Source: Lingula anatina (Eukaryota > Brachiopoda > Lingulata > Lingulida > Lingulidae). From it: a stretch of 29,799 bases of DNA. This document shows, one piece after another, positions 1-8,663 of the stretch. Positions within the stretch are counted from its first letter, which is position 1; each line of letters begins with the position of its first letter. The stretch lies in assembly GCF_001039355.2 (NCBI RefSeq), contig NW_019773581.1:503828-533626 (forward strand), read 5' to 3'. Position numbers and translations under genes: made by a program. Under the pieces are notes generated by a model. That model was not told the DNA's origin. It made no database searches and saw only the letters and a list, made by a program, of their open reading frames with translations.

Positions 1-1675
1 ATATGCAGACACATACAGTAGTTACAACACAGATATAACACAGTGATCAAAATATATTATTTATTTAGATAAACACATACAGTGCAGCAACAAAACAGAC
101 ATACACAGTAATGAGGGTAGGGAATACCCCCCCCCCCCCTTAATCACCAATCATGAAGAATTAAAACAGGTCAATCACCAATCACGAAGATAAATTCAGG
201 TTATTCACCAATCACGAGGAATTGAAAACTATCACCATTCATCAAGATAGAAAATTGCCATTCTTTCAGGAATGCAAAGAATTTATAACATTTCCAGAAT
301 AATTAATTTTTGGGTTCCCATGCCTAGATCAATCCATCTGGATTGGTCTAACCTTAAACCCCCAGGGAGTTATACTACATTGCTATCATCTTAATCAGCT
401 TAATTGTCTGTCACGCCTATCGAATCAGGTAGGGGGGTAAAGACAAGTACCGCCTTACAGCTTTACTAAGCATGAGACATTAAAGCTTGTTAAATTGATA
501 GCAATTTAGTCAGACTCCCCAGGGAGATAGATCAATCCAAATATCTGTGGGAATGGTCCCTAAGTGACCCCTTTACAAATTGATAATTTCCCAGGAACTA
601 TATAAAGTGGTGAGGGTCAAAACTGGATTGAAGAGAACAACAAAGTATAGCAATATCATTTTTGCACTGACCTGTGGTGAGGCTGCAATGCTGTAGATCT
701 TGATGTGATGACGAGTTTAGCTGTCCTCAGACTGATGATATTCAAGGAGATACACCTTCTTGCTGATGATGATGAGTTTATAAAATAGATGTCTGCAGTG
801 TGATGATAATCCAGGGGACATACCTTCATCTGCTTAAATCAGAGAACATCGTCAATAACGAATATATGCAGACATACAGTAGTTGCAACACAGACATATC
901 ACAGCGGTAAAAATAAATAAATAAATAAACATAAAGAGACAAAACAAGAACATATAGTGATCGAAATATATACAGACACTAACTGTGTCACAACAGGCAG
1001 TGCACAGGCATCAGAATGTATGCAGGAAATTTTGTCAGAATTTTTTCTCAGCTCCAACCCATCCCAACCCCTACGAGTTCATATCACCCTTGTCAATTTG
1101 AAGATATATATAAAACTCAGTGGATTCTAAGTGCTTTTACAAAATTATAGTTACACAGCTACTTAATATAGTGGTGATGGTCAAAAAGGGATTGATGAGA
1201 ACACCAGTATAACAATATTATTGTTGCACTGACCTGTGCTGAGACTACGACTTTGTAGAGTAGGCTTGTTGACTACATTCTGACGATATGTGGAGAATCA
1301 CACTCTTTAGTATCAAACCCAAGCCATGTCTTCATGAACTTCCTATTCAATGGCTTCTTAATCAGAATAGGAAACAAGCCTACTCTGCCTCTTTAGACTT
1401 TACATAACGTATTATAAGGAGATGCAGACTACAGTAAAAAGTTATTACGTGAAGTTACCGAAATTGCCTGTGAATTATTAGATGTCTCTGACAATACACT
1501 GTCAAGACAGACAGTACACAGGCATCAGAAAGTTTAAATGAAATTTTGTTTATATAGCGATTTGAAAGTCTGTGAAATATTTTCGCTCAGCACACCTCCA
1601 CCTCCCACCCATCAGTTCACATTAATCCTTATCACTTTAAACATATATATAAAACTGGGTGGGTTCTAAGTGACC
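1..1675. repeat. R1 dispersed/tandem repeat family, left block
   Basis: Non-coding, AT-rich sequence made of diverged copies of a unit of roughly 500-700 bp. Landmarks recurring in each unit are a GCACTGACCTGTG segment (here near 664 and 1225), a 'gatgatgagtttataaa' segment, an ACA/TATA-rich segment with CACAGTGATCA, and a 'gggttctaagtgaccc' segment near 1660. The same landmarks recur near 17391, 18308, 18935, 24142, 24499, 25410, 26117 and 26632, making about ten copies in the window. No long open frame is conserved among copies. A run of 13 C lies at 127-139. The family name R1 is only a label used here; its transposon class, if any, is unknown. Confidence 0.75.
312..560. mobile_element. 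MITE copy 1 (TAAG-type family)
   Basis: A ~249-bp palindromic segment. The left end contains GATCAATCCATCTGGATTGG and the right end GATAGATCAATCCAAATATC, which pair as imperfect long inverted repeats; the middle holds ATTGCTATCATC/GATAGCAAT arms and a TTACAGCTTTACTAAG core. It lacks coding capacity. It is related to copies at 10336-10549, 17962-18207 and 25064-25309. The right edge abuts TAAG (561-564); the left flank does not show TAAG, so this left boundary is less certain than in the other copies. Confidence 0.65.
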
Positions 1676-2440
1676 CTTTTCTCTCTCCTATCCCCACTTT
1701 CAAAGAACCCATACTTTGAATGTTAGGTTCACATTTTATTAGTTCGCATGGTTCTTTAAAATAAGACTAATGAGGCTCCAAATTTTGTTCATAAGCATAA
1801 GAATAATATATTACCATGTTGACAAATCATTCACCAAATTTCAATTTCTTTGTCAATCAATGTTTTTTGCAAAAGATTTTGATTTTACTTCATGAAAAAT
1901 CCATAAAATATGACCTCTTGTGACACTTGGCCCATTATCAATAAACCTTGGATTATTGTCAAGCACTCATGCCTCATGAAAATTATTGTCCCATCCCTTA
2001 CCTGCATAATGTATTGATGTATCTTTAATCATATTGATATGGCAAGCATTTTCTCTCCCCTACCCTCACTTTCAGAGAGGGTACCTTTGGATCGTAAGGT
2101 TCACATTCTTTTACATAGTTTTCTAAATTAAGACAGCTGAGGCTCTAAGTGTTATCAATTAGCATTAAACTACACCATTTTTACAAATCATTCACCAATT
2201 CTTACTCAAACAATGATTTTTAAAACAATTTGGTTTTAATTTATGAAAAATCCACCAAAATCACCTCCTGTGACCTTTGACCCATTATATTATCAATGAC
2301 CCTTGACCATGCATTCATGACTTTTGAAATAAATTGTCACATCCCTTGCCTCCGGATCCATAATGATATACAATGTACTGATATTTGTGTTAATTACCAT
2401 TATATAGATATTATTTAGTAAGCTTTTTTTCTCCCCTACA
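1676..2440. repeat. Two tandem ~375-bp units
   Basis: Two adjacent diverged copies (about 1676-2049 and 2050-2426), with the beginning of a third at about 2427. Each starts with TTTTCTCTC followed by a CCTA/CCC/TCACTTTCA segment, then 'aggttcacatt', 'gaggctc', 'acaaatcattcacca', 'atgaaaaatcca', a 'tgac(c/a)ctt' segment and 'catccctt(a/g)cct'. No coding conservation is visible; the only open frame here (minus strand, about 65 codons) has no recognisable domain and is broken in the other copy. Confidence 0.7.
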
Positions 2441-3307
2441 CCCATCCTTGGTACTGTAAGAGTGAGGTTATATAAGGAATAATAACACACAAAAAGCTAC
2501 AAGTATAAGAAGGCTATCACACTTATTTGGGCACTCAGGAGATATATAGGCCTTACCAAAAATCACTATTATTCTTCCCTTTTTTGGTACCAATACATGC
2601 TTATAAGTGCACACAATACTGAGGGATGTTTTATAGATACATATACAGATGTGGGTGCTTTCCTTGAAAAACCAAGTTTGAGTAATCCAAAACTAGAGAG
2701 AATAATCTAAAAATATAATACCCAAAGCAAAAGACTTAAAACAATAACCTTTATCAAACCAGCCAATGATCGAGTTAATACCTACTCATCATGCCCAAGC
2801 TAGCATAAACTTGCGACCTATAAGGAAATGTTATATTTAGTTAGAATTTAACTGTTAATTCCAATTTAATTATTTATACCAGGAAAGTGACATACAACTA
2901 TTTCACTATTGGTCCATAGTAGCATTTAGTGTTTCTAAGAACTACTCACGTTAGGGGCAAACTATAGTGCTGTGATCTAAGTATCAAAGTTTGAGACAGT
3001 TGACAAAATATTGAAGTGAGAATGGCTTTAAAACACATGCCTCAGTTATCTTTGCTTCAAAACATATGTATCAGAACATTATCCGTAATGTTGGTGTAAT
3101 TTGTAAAGGATTGCAAAATACTATGAACTGGTATTCTTTCTGGTTTATGAAAGGCAATATGTGACTAATAAATTGAAAGGCTAGACTAAGTTAAACCAAA
3201 ATAAAAAAAAAGAAAATGTGTGAAGGTGTACAGTTGCCAAAATGATGAGAAAGTTGCACGATAAAAACCTTGCCAGCTGTCATCCATCAACAAGAAGTTT
3301 GCTTATT
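2441..3307. other. AT-rich sequence without recognised features
   Basis: No open frame, RNA gene or repeat that I can support. It forms the left genomic flank of the DIRS element; its last bases, GCTTATT, precede the AATT shared by the element's ends. Confidence 0.5.
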
Positions 3308-3372
3308 AATTTAACTCTCATCTGATCATTCGGGATTCTACGAGATATGCGTGCGCCTGCGTGGTACTCAAT
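3308..3372 (+). repeat. DIRS left inverted terminal repeat
   Basis: The segment 3340-3372, starting ACGAGATATGCG, is a perfect 33-bp reverse complement of 8058-8090. The outer part (3308-3339) matches the right end only imperfectly, differing by small indels and substitutions, but matches the ICR perfectly. The 150 bp that follow, before the Gag start, include a TTTTTTATAATTT stretch at 3424-3436 that could act as a TATA-like promoter element; that role is a guess. Confidence 0.9.
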
Positions 3373-3523
3373 TCTGCGTTCGCTTGTCTTCGTGCTCACA
3401 CGTGCACTCGATTATTCATCGATTTTTTATAATTTACGTGGTTTTTTAAAGACTGGTCATACTCTTTTGTGAGAGATTGCTTGACAGACAATCTTTTGTA
3501 CTAATTGACGCTGGTTTTTTAGC

Positions 3524-5026
3524 ATGTCGTCGGCTCAGACCGGACTGCAAAGCGACTTAGTTGGCGCTATTATTGCTCAGGCTGAGGCAAGCCAGAGTGG
3601 CGCAGAGCGGGCTTCAGCAAAGGATGCTGGCTCAGAAAAATCGACTACCACAACCAAATCTAGTGGTAATAGGGGTAAAAGACTAAGAACCCCGAGCTCT
3701 GCTTATAGCAAAAGAGCAAAGCTGACAAAGGACGTCAGCTTCACGGACGGTGCAGGCTCCCATGGAAAAAACCTAAATTCCAAGGATGCGATTCCTTCGG
3801 AAACCTCCGTACACGAGGCAGATTCGGAGTCACGTGACGACCCGAACAACAAATCTAACAAGTCGGCTACACATGATGGCAGCGCCCATGGTCCTAGAAG
3901 TAGCCGGAGCTCACGCTCGCATGGAAACTACTCCAAGTCATTCAGTGACCATTCAGTGAGCTCTCGTGAGGTACAAAAAGATATGAACGACATGAAGGAG
4001 CAATTGTGTAATATTCAACAGATGCTAGCGTCTCTTACTCCTGTCGTATCGGAACTTAAACGTGCGTACGATGCTAGTATAAATAGCGACCAGGAGGGTG
4101 AGCCCCCAGAGAAGAGACAGAGGCTTATTTTGTCAGATGATGAGGAATCCCTGTTTGAGGAATCTTACTTTCGTTCTACTCCTGCCAATGATGATAGTAA
4201 TGCTGACAGTGATAGCAGTGACAGTCCTGCTAAGGAAAAACCCTCAGAAACTCAGGTCAGTCAGCCTCAGGGCTTACAATGTTTGAAAAACATTTTGGCT
4301 GCAGTGACTAATGATGAAGTTAGAGGCCCGAAAGTTCATGATGATGTTGCTAAAATCATGAACACTGTTTTGTACAAGGGTATGCCTAAGGAAGTTCTGG
4401 AGGATATGGTGAAACTTTATCACCCACCTGAGAACTGTACCTACATGACTCAGATCAAATGTAACCAGAGACTGTGGGGAACACTGAGACCTTTAACCAA
4501 ATATAATGACAAGATAATGCAAAACTGGCAAACCAACATATTCCATGGACTTACACCCTTCCTGGAGATAGCTGATGCTTGTTCTAAACACCTTGAAGGA
4601 GAAGGAGATGTGCCTTCTCCTGAAACATTGCTAGCAAAGATGACAGACGGATTCAGCATCCTTGCTGCAGTTGTACATGACATTTCTATGTTTCGCAGAG
4701 AACTCGCCAAACCAGACATTAATGAGAAATACAAAGCTTTGGCTTCCCCACAGAATCCTGTCACCAAGGAGCTGTTTGGTGACAATTTGGATGCAAATAT
4801 GAAGGATATTGAAGAAGGCCTAAAAATCTCTAACAAGGTTCAGAAGAAAATAGCACGCCCTAGACCCACAAATATCTTCTCCAAACCCAGGGTATTTCCT
4901 ACAAGGGCAACAGCTCGCTATGACAACAAAAAAGCTGGTTCTTTTTTAGGAGGGAAGAACCAGAGAAGTCAACAGAACAACAGGAAAAACTGGACAGGGA
5001 AAAAGTTCCAGAAGAAAGAGTATTAG
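3524..5026 (+). CDS. DIRS ORF1, Gag-like protein (500 aa)
   Basis: Putative capsid or nucleic-acid-binding protein of the DIRS element, expected to package element RNA in the cytoplasm or nucleus. The ATG at 3524 has A at -3. Residues 1-145 are Ser/Lys/Asp-rich and low complexity, with basic clusters (GKRLR near 51-55, KRAKLTK near 63-69) that resemble nuclear localisation signals. Residues about 149-183 form a likely coiled coil (EVQKDMNDMKEQL onward). Residues 196-240 are acidic and Ser-rich. The conserved-looking block is about 250-440, containing PKEVLEDMVKLYHPPENC and CNQRLWGTLRPLTKYN, of a type seen upstream of RT in metazoan DIRS elements. Residues 440-500 are strongly basic and could bind RNA. 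No CCHC zinc knuckle is present. The frame overlaps the RT frame by about 100 nt and contains a slippery heptamer at codons 473-475. The function is inferred from position and composition. Confidence 0.85.
   Translation: MSSAQTGLQSDLVGAIIAQAEASQSGAERASAKDAGSEKSTTTTKSSGNRGKRLRTPSSAYSKRAKLTKDVSFTDGAGSHGKNLNSKDAIPSETSVHEADSESRDDPNNKSNKSATHDGSAHGPRSSRSSRSHGNYSKSFSDHSVSSREVQKDMNDMKEQLCNIQQMLASLTPVVSELKRAYDASINSDQEGEPPEKRQRLILSDDEESLFEESYFRSTPANDDSNADSDSSDSPAKEKPSETQVSQPQGLQCLKNILAAVTNDEVRGPKVHDDVAKIMNTVLYKGMPKEVLEDMVKLYHPPENCTYMTQIKCNQRLWGTLRPLTKYNDKIMQNWQTNIFHGLTPFLEIADACSKHLEGEGDVPSPETLLAKMTDGFSILAAVVHDISMFRRELAKPDINEKYKALASPQNPVTKELFGDNLDANMKDIEEGLKISNKVQKKIARPRPTNIFSKPRVFPTRATARYDNKKAGSFLGGKNQRSQQNNRKNWTGKKFQKKEY
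4942..4948 (+). promoter_or_regulatory. Candidate -1 ribosomal frameshift site, T TTT TTA
   Basis: The heptamer lies in the ORF1 phase as tcT TTT TTA gga (codons beginning 4940, 4943, 4946, 4949), which fits the X XXY YYZ rule. The RT frame is the -1 frame and is open from 4924, just upstream; it lacks an ATG until 5332. Slippage here would fuse Gag to RT, with the first new codon at 4948. CTGGTTCTT (4935-4943) and AAGAACCAG (4955-4963) could pair as a 9-bp stem around the site. No strong downstream pseudoknot is evident by eye. Confidence 0.65.
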
Positions 5027-7020
5027 GAAATACTCATGTAAGTCAACCTTTTGTTGCTGGTAATATAAAACAGTCTCTTCTTGAATGGCAGAAGTTGACT
5101 TCAGATCCAGTGATACTCTCTTATGTTGTAGGGGTCAAGTTAGACTTTACAGAACAACCTGTACAAGATTTTGAGCCTAACAGCTTAAACTTTAGTTCAG
5201 CAGAACAGCTTATTGTGGATTCAGAAATTAAAAAATTGCTTGACAAAGGTGTCATCATATCCTCTAATGAGGAACCAGGACAGTTTGTTTCTCCCATTTT
5301 TCTCAGGCCAAAAAAGGATGGCACCCATAGGATGATTCTTAACTTGAGAAAATTGAACTCTTGTATAAAATACCATCATTTTAAAATGGACACGGTGCAA
5401 ACTTGTCTAAATCTTATGACTCCAAATTGTTACTTAGCTTCACTGGATCTGAAGCATGCTTACTACTCTGTCCCTGTAGCTCCAGAATTTCAGAAATACC
5501 TTAAATTTAGATGGAAAGGCAGTCTTTTTTCATATGTTGCACTTCCAAATGGACTGGCCTCTGCACCCAGAATCTGGACTAAGCTTCTTAAACCAGTTTT
5601 GGCACAATTAAGGTCAAAAGCATACATTTCCAGCATTTACTTGGATGACCTTTATTTACAAGGTGAAACTAAGGAAGCTTGTGAGGAGAATGTTAGAGAA
5701 ACTGTGCAATTACTATCGAAATTGGGTTTTGTTATTCATGAACAAAAGTCCACACTAGTTCCTGTTCAAATTATGGACCACTTGGGCTTTACCTTGAACT
5801 CTAGGTCAATGACAGTTATGCTCACTTCAGAGAGAAGGGCTAACATTGTTTCAAAATTAATGGACAGAATGAAAAAGCCTAAATGCACAATTAGGCAAGG
5901 TGCACAGTTGATAGGTTCCCTAGTTTCAGCTTTACCTGGGGTACAATATGGGGAACTACACTACAGGTCCCTGGAAATGGATAAAATTCTAGCCCTTAAG
6001 AAAAACAGGGGTAATTTTGATGCACATATGATTTTTAGTAACAAGGCAATCACAGACATAGTATGGTGGATAGATAACATCAACTTGGCAAAAAATCTAA
6101 GACTCCCCAATCCTGACTGTATTATTCAGACAGATGCATCAAAAATGGGATGGGGTGCAGTGTTACAAGAGTCCACAACAGGGGGTAGATGGCAGAAATG
6201 TGAAATGACTAAACATATCAATTTTTTGGAACTTAGGGCGGCCCAGCTTGGGTTACGGTCTTTTCAAAAGGACATTTGTGGAAAACATGTACAGTTACAG
6301 ATGGATAATACTACTGCTGTTGCATACATAAGAAATATGGGAGGCACCCATTCTAGTGAATGTAATGAGATCACCCTTTCTATCTGGAAGTGGGCAATTA
6401 AACACAACATTTGGCTCTCAGCAACTCACATCCCAGGTGTCCTTAATGTTGTGGCAGACAAACATAGCAGATATTTTAATGATAGGACAGAATGGTCTTT
6501 ATCCCCCTCTATTTTTGAGCATTTAGCTGCATTCCTTGGGAGACCTTCTGTTGACCTGTTTGCCTCCAGGTTGAATCATAAGACAGAACTTTATTATGCC
6601 TGGAAACCAGACCCCCATGCACTTGCAATAGATGCTTTTCAGCAGTCTTGGTCTGTAAACTTAAACTATGCATTTCCTCCTTTCAGTATGCTGAATCAGG
6701 TCCTTCAGAAGCTGCAGACAGACCAGGCCGACATCTTGCTGATAGCTCCACTGTGGGCCACACAGCCATGGTTCCCAGTCCTCCTTCAGATGCTCTACAG
6801 AGAACCAGTGCTGTTGCCGCCAACACACAAAATCCTGAGCCTTCCGCACAAAAAAGGGGAGGTGCACCCACTGTCAGACAAGATGAGGCTGATGGCATGT
6901 TTGTTATCGGGAAAAGCTTACAAGAAAGGGTATTTCAGGCAAAACTCAAGACATTATTATGCAATCTTGGCAGACTGGCACACGAAAACAGTACAACACC
7001 TACATCAAAAAATGGATTAA
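4948..7020 (+). CDS. DIRS ORF2, reverse transcriptase / RNase H / methyltransferase-like
   Basis: Copies element RNA into DNA and removes the RNA strand. The frame is open from 4924; the first ATG is only at 5332, inside the RT domain, so I place entry at the frameshift site. Counting residues from the TTG at 5095: RT motifs are RPKKDGTHRMILNLRKLN (71-88), LDLKHAYYSVP with the first catalytic Asp at 118, LPNGLASAPRIWTKLL (150-165), and YLDD at 182-185. RNase H follows, with Asp347 (QTDAS), Glu379 (NFLEL), Asp404 (QMDNTTA) and Asp455 (VADKHSR). Residues 480-570 (VDLFASRLNH, AFPPFSML, APLWATQPWFPVLL) resemble the Dam-like N6-adenine methyltransferase region described between RNase H and recombinase in DIRS elements; catalysis there is unproven. 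No stop or frameshift interrupts it. The C-terminus overlaps the recombinase frame. Confidence 0.93.
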   Translation, partial: RREEPEKSTEQQEKLDREKVPEERVLGNTHVSQPFVAGNIKQSLLEWQKLTSDPVILSYVVGVKLDFTEQPVQDFEPNSLNFSSAEQLIVDSEIKKLLDKGVIISSNEEPGQFVSPIFLRPKKDGTHRMILNLRKLNSCIKYHHFKMDTVQTCLNLMTPNCYLASLDLKHAYYSVPVAPEFQKYLKFRWKGSLFSYVALPNGLASAPRIWTKLLKPVLAQLRSKAYISSIYLDDLYLQGETKEACEENVRETVQLLSKLGFVIHEQKSTLVPVQIMDHLGFTLNSRSMTVMLTSERRANIVSKLMDRMKKPKCTIRQGAQLIGSLVSALPGVQYGELHYRSLEMDKILALKKNRGNFDAHMIFSNKAITDIVWWIDNINLAKNLRLPNPDCIIQTDASKMGWGAVLQESTTGGRWQKCEMTKHINFLELRAAQLGLRSFQKDICGKHVQLQMDNTTAVAYIRNMGGTHSSECNEITLSIWKWAIKHNIWLSATHIPGVLNVVADKHSRYFNDRTEWSLSPSIFEHLAAFLGRPSVDLFASRLNHKTELYYAWKPDPHALAIDAFQQSWSVNLNYAFPPFSMLNQVLQKLQTDQADILLIAPLWATQPWFPVLLQMLYREPVLLPPTHKILSLPHKKGEVHPLSDKMRLMACLLSGKAYKKGYFRQNSRHYYAILADWHTKTVQHLHQKMD

Positions 7021-7781
7021 TTACTGCACTAAACTCAATTATGATCCCTTTCAGCCAAGTGTGCCACAAAGATTCCTCAACACTTGGATCTAACCAGCTC
7101 ATCAAGCGTTTCATCAAAGGTGTATTTCACAGCAGACCTTCTTTTCCCAGATACCAAACCACATGGGATACAAATATTGTATTAGCATACCTAGAGAAAT
7201 TATCACCAGTTTCAGAACTTTCAGACAAAGATCTAACACTCAAACTAGTTATGCTGGTGGCACTGATATCAGGACAAAGATGTCAATCAATTCATCTCAT
7301 GAACCTTAAAACAGTGTTAAAAACTGACACAGGAGTGGCTTTTTTAATTGATGCATTAGTTAAACAGTCTAGGCCAACAAAAGATCAGCCAATCATAAAC
7401 TTACCTGGTTTCCCAGAGAACAGCAGACTCTGTGTGTTGAATGTGTTACATGAATATTTAATTAGAACTAGCAAATATAGAAGTAGTGGTGTTTCACAAC
7501 TTTTTCTTAGTTACAACAGACCTTTTAATCCTGTAAAAAAGGATACGATTGCTAGATGGATAAAGACAGTCATGTTAAAGGCTGGAGTGGATACAAGTGT
7601 GTTTAAAGCACATAGCACACGTGCAGCTTCTACTAGTAAAGCTTTTGCTGCCAATATTCCACTCAGTACCATTTTACGTACAGCTGGTTGGAGTAACAAC
7701 AATACCTTTTCTAGGTTTTATAACAAACCAACAGTATCACAGAATACTAGTTTTGCTTTTTCAGTGCTTGAAAAACTGTGA
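6768..7781 (+). CDS. DIRS ORF3, tyrosine recombinase
   Basis: Integrates the circular DNA intermediate by Tyr-mediated strand exchange in the nucleus. The frame is open from 6582, in -1 phase to ORF2; I chose the ATG at 6768 because it sits in GCCATGG, a near-ideal Kozak context, giving a 337-aa protein. A further ATG lies at 6897. Counting from 6768, the N-terminal core-binding region includes RYQTTWDTNIVLAYLEKL (about 128-145). The catalytic domain shows the Arg of SGQRCQSIHLM (about residue 171), the HSTR box (His about 282, Arg about 285), the Trp of TAGWSNNNTF (about 308) and the Tyr of SRFYNK (about 318), completing the R-H-R-W-Y set. The first ~60 residues overlap the ORF2 tail and are rich in Pro, Ser and Ala, so they may be unstructured. 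All key residues are intact. Confidence 0.92.
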   Translation: MVPSPPSDALQRTSAVAANTQNPEPSAQKRGGAPTVRQDEADGMFVIGKSLQERVFQAKLKTLLCNLGRLAHENSTTPTSKNGLITALNSIMIPFSQVCHKDSSTLGSNQLIKRFIKGVFHSRPSFPRYQTTWDTNIVLAYLEKLSPVSELSDKDLTLKLVMLVALISGQRCQSIHLMNLKTVLKTDTGVAFLIDALVKQSRPTKDQPIINLPGFPENSRLCVLNVLHEYLIRTSKYRSSGVSQLFLSYNRPFNPVKKDTIARWIKTVMLKAGVDTSVFKAHSTRAASTSKAFAANIPLSTILRTAGWSNNNTFSRFYNKPTVSQNTSFAFSVLEKL

Positions 7782-7812
7782 TTATGATTCATGAGAATAT
7801 TGTTTGAGTTGC

Positions 7813-7828
7813 ATTAAAAAAAAAAAAA
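7813..7828 (+). terminator. Possible polyadenylation signal, A-rich tract
   Basis: ATTAAA followed by a run of A lies 32 bp after the recombinase stop and before the ICR. It could act as a 3'-end signal or be a simple A tract; DIRS transcripts are expected to read on into the right inverted repeat, so the role is uncertain. Confidence 0.25.
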
Positions 7829-7871
7829 CTTGTTTCAACAGTTCTTTGTTCGTGTTCACGACAGCTTTGAA

Positions 7872-7991
7872 ATCTCGTAGAATCCCGAATGATCAGATGA
7901 GAGTTAAATTTAAAGATTAAACGAGACTTACCTGTAAGTTGAAGTTTGATTGGAATTTAACTCTCATCTGGATCATTTGAGGGATTATACG
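7872..7991 (+). repeat. DIRS internal complementary region (ICR)
   Basis: Two joined halves: 7872-7910 is the exact reverse complement of the left outer end (3308-3346), and 7907-7991 is the exact reverse complement of the right outer end (8088-8172). They meet at AATT (7907-7910). In the family model the ICR templates circularisation and restoration of both ends. With 8088-8172 it could fold into an 85-bp hairpin with a ~96-nt loop. Confidence 0.93.
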
Positions 7992-8057
7992 CCCACCCTT
8001 ATTTTCAGTTAACACCCACCCTTCTTCCTTTGTTGCCGTGAACACTCAACTTTAAAG

Positions 8058-8172
8058 ATTGAGTACCACGCAGGCGCACGCATATCTCGTATAATCCCTC
8101 AAATGATCCAGATGAGAGTTAAATTCCAATCAAACTTCAACTTACAGGTAAGTCTCGTTTAATCTTTAAATT
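8058..8172 (+). repeat. DIRS right inverted terminal repeat and outer end
   Basis: Bases 8058-8090 perfectly complement 3340-3372. Bases 8128-8172 extend beyond the part shared with the left repeat and contain ACTTACAGGTAAGT, which resembles a 3' splice site fused to a 5' splice site. The last bases AATT (8169-8172) are shared with the left end and the probable target. Confidence 0.9.
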
Positions 8173-8663
8173 AATACTGAACAGGTTAATTCAATAGATA
8201 TGTGATGCTCCATGCTGATGCCAATGAATTTTGATTTACATGTAACATACATGTACATGCAGTTTTTATTACACACACACACACACACACACAAACACAC
8301 ATAGCTCATACAGGAAATAACAGCAACTGCATTATGCTCATCACGCAGTCTTGTGTACAGCAATCACTGTATATAGGAGTCACTTAAGCAATTAGGAAAA
8401 CTTGGATGACTGAACACCGTTTTGTGTTGATTAGATCAATGATTTTGTAGAAACAGAATGAAAGACACGAATGTAGATAAGATTTGTTTGTTATCACAAA
8501 CCAGAAGCCTTACAGCATTTATCAGAAGGGAAGCAAATAGTCTTTATACTTACTCAATAAACTAAAATGAACTCCTCTTCGATTGTGTTAACTTGAAAAA
8601 CTACATGTATTCCGCTTTTTCCCATCCCAAAGAATCTTCACTGAATCTTTGCATATGCTAGGT
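8173..8663. other. Intergenic sequence with (AC)n microsatellite
   Basis: Right flank of the DIRS element, beginning AATACTGAAC. A dinucleotide run of AC, with one interruption, lies at 8271-8301. No gene or other repeat recognised. Confidence 0.6.

Larger units (their letters stand above)
3308..8172 (+). mobile_element. Complete DIRS-type tyrosine-recombinase retrotransposon
   Basis: A ~4.86-kb element with the defining architecture of DIRS retrotransposons: inverted terminal repeats (3308-3372 and 8058-8172), an internal complementary region (7872-7991), and Gag-like, RT/RNase H/methyltransferase-like and tyrosine recombinase frames on the plus strand. The left outer end (3308-3346) matches the reverse complement of 7872-7910 over 39 of 39 bases; the right outer end (8088-8172) matches the reverse complement of 7907-7991 over 85 of 85 bases. 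DIRS elements are known to replicate through a circular intermediate joined by recombinase and to make no target-site duplication; none is seen here. AATT is common to both termini and the ICR junction, so the target was probably AATT. Uninterrupted frames and perfect terminus/ICR identity suggest a recent insertion. Confidence 0.95.

Noticed and set aside
4450-4836. 128-codon minus-strand frame inside the Gag-like gene
   Set aside because: Lies wholly opposite a well-supported coding frame and shows no domain.
5095-5097. TTG as start codon of the RT frame
   Set aside because: Not a usual eukaryotic start; the frame is open to 4924 and a frameshift signal lies in the overlap.
6849-6858. A6G4 run as a second frameshift site between RT and recombinase
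   Set aside because: In ORF2 phase it reads C AAA AAA GGG, which does not satisfy X XXY YYZ.
3308-8172. Reading the element as an LTR (Gypsy/retroviral) element
   Set aside because: No direct LTRs, no integrase or protease; inverted ends, ICR and a tyrosine recombinase are diagnostic of DIRS.
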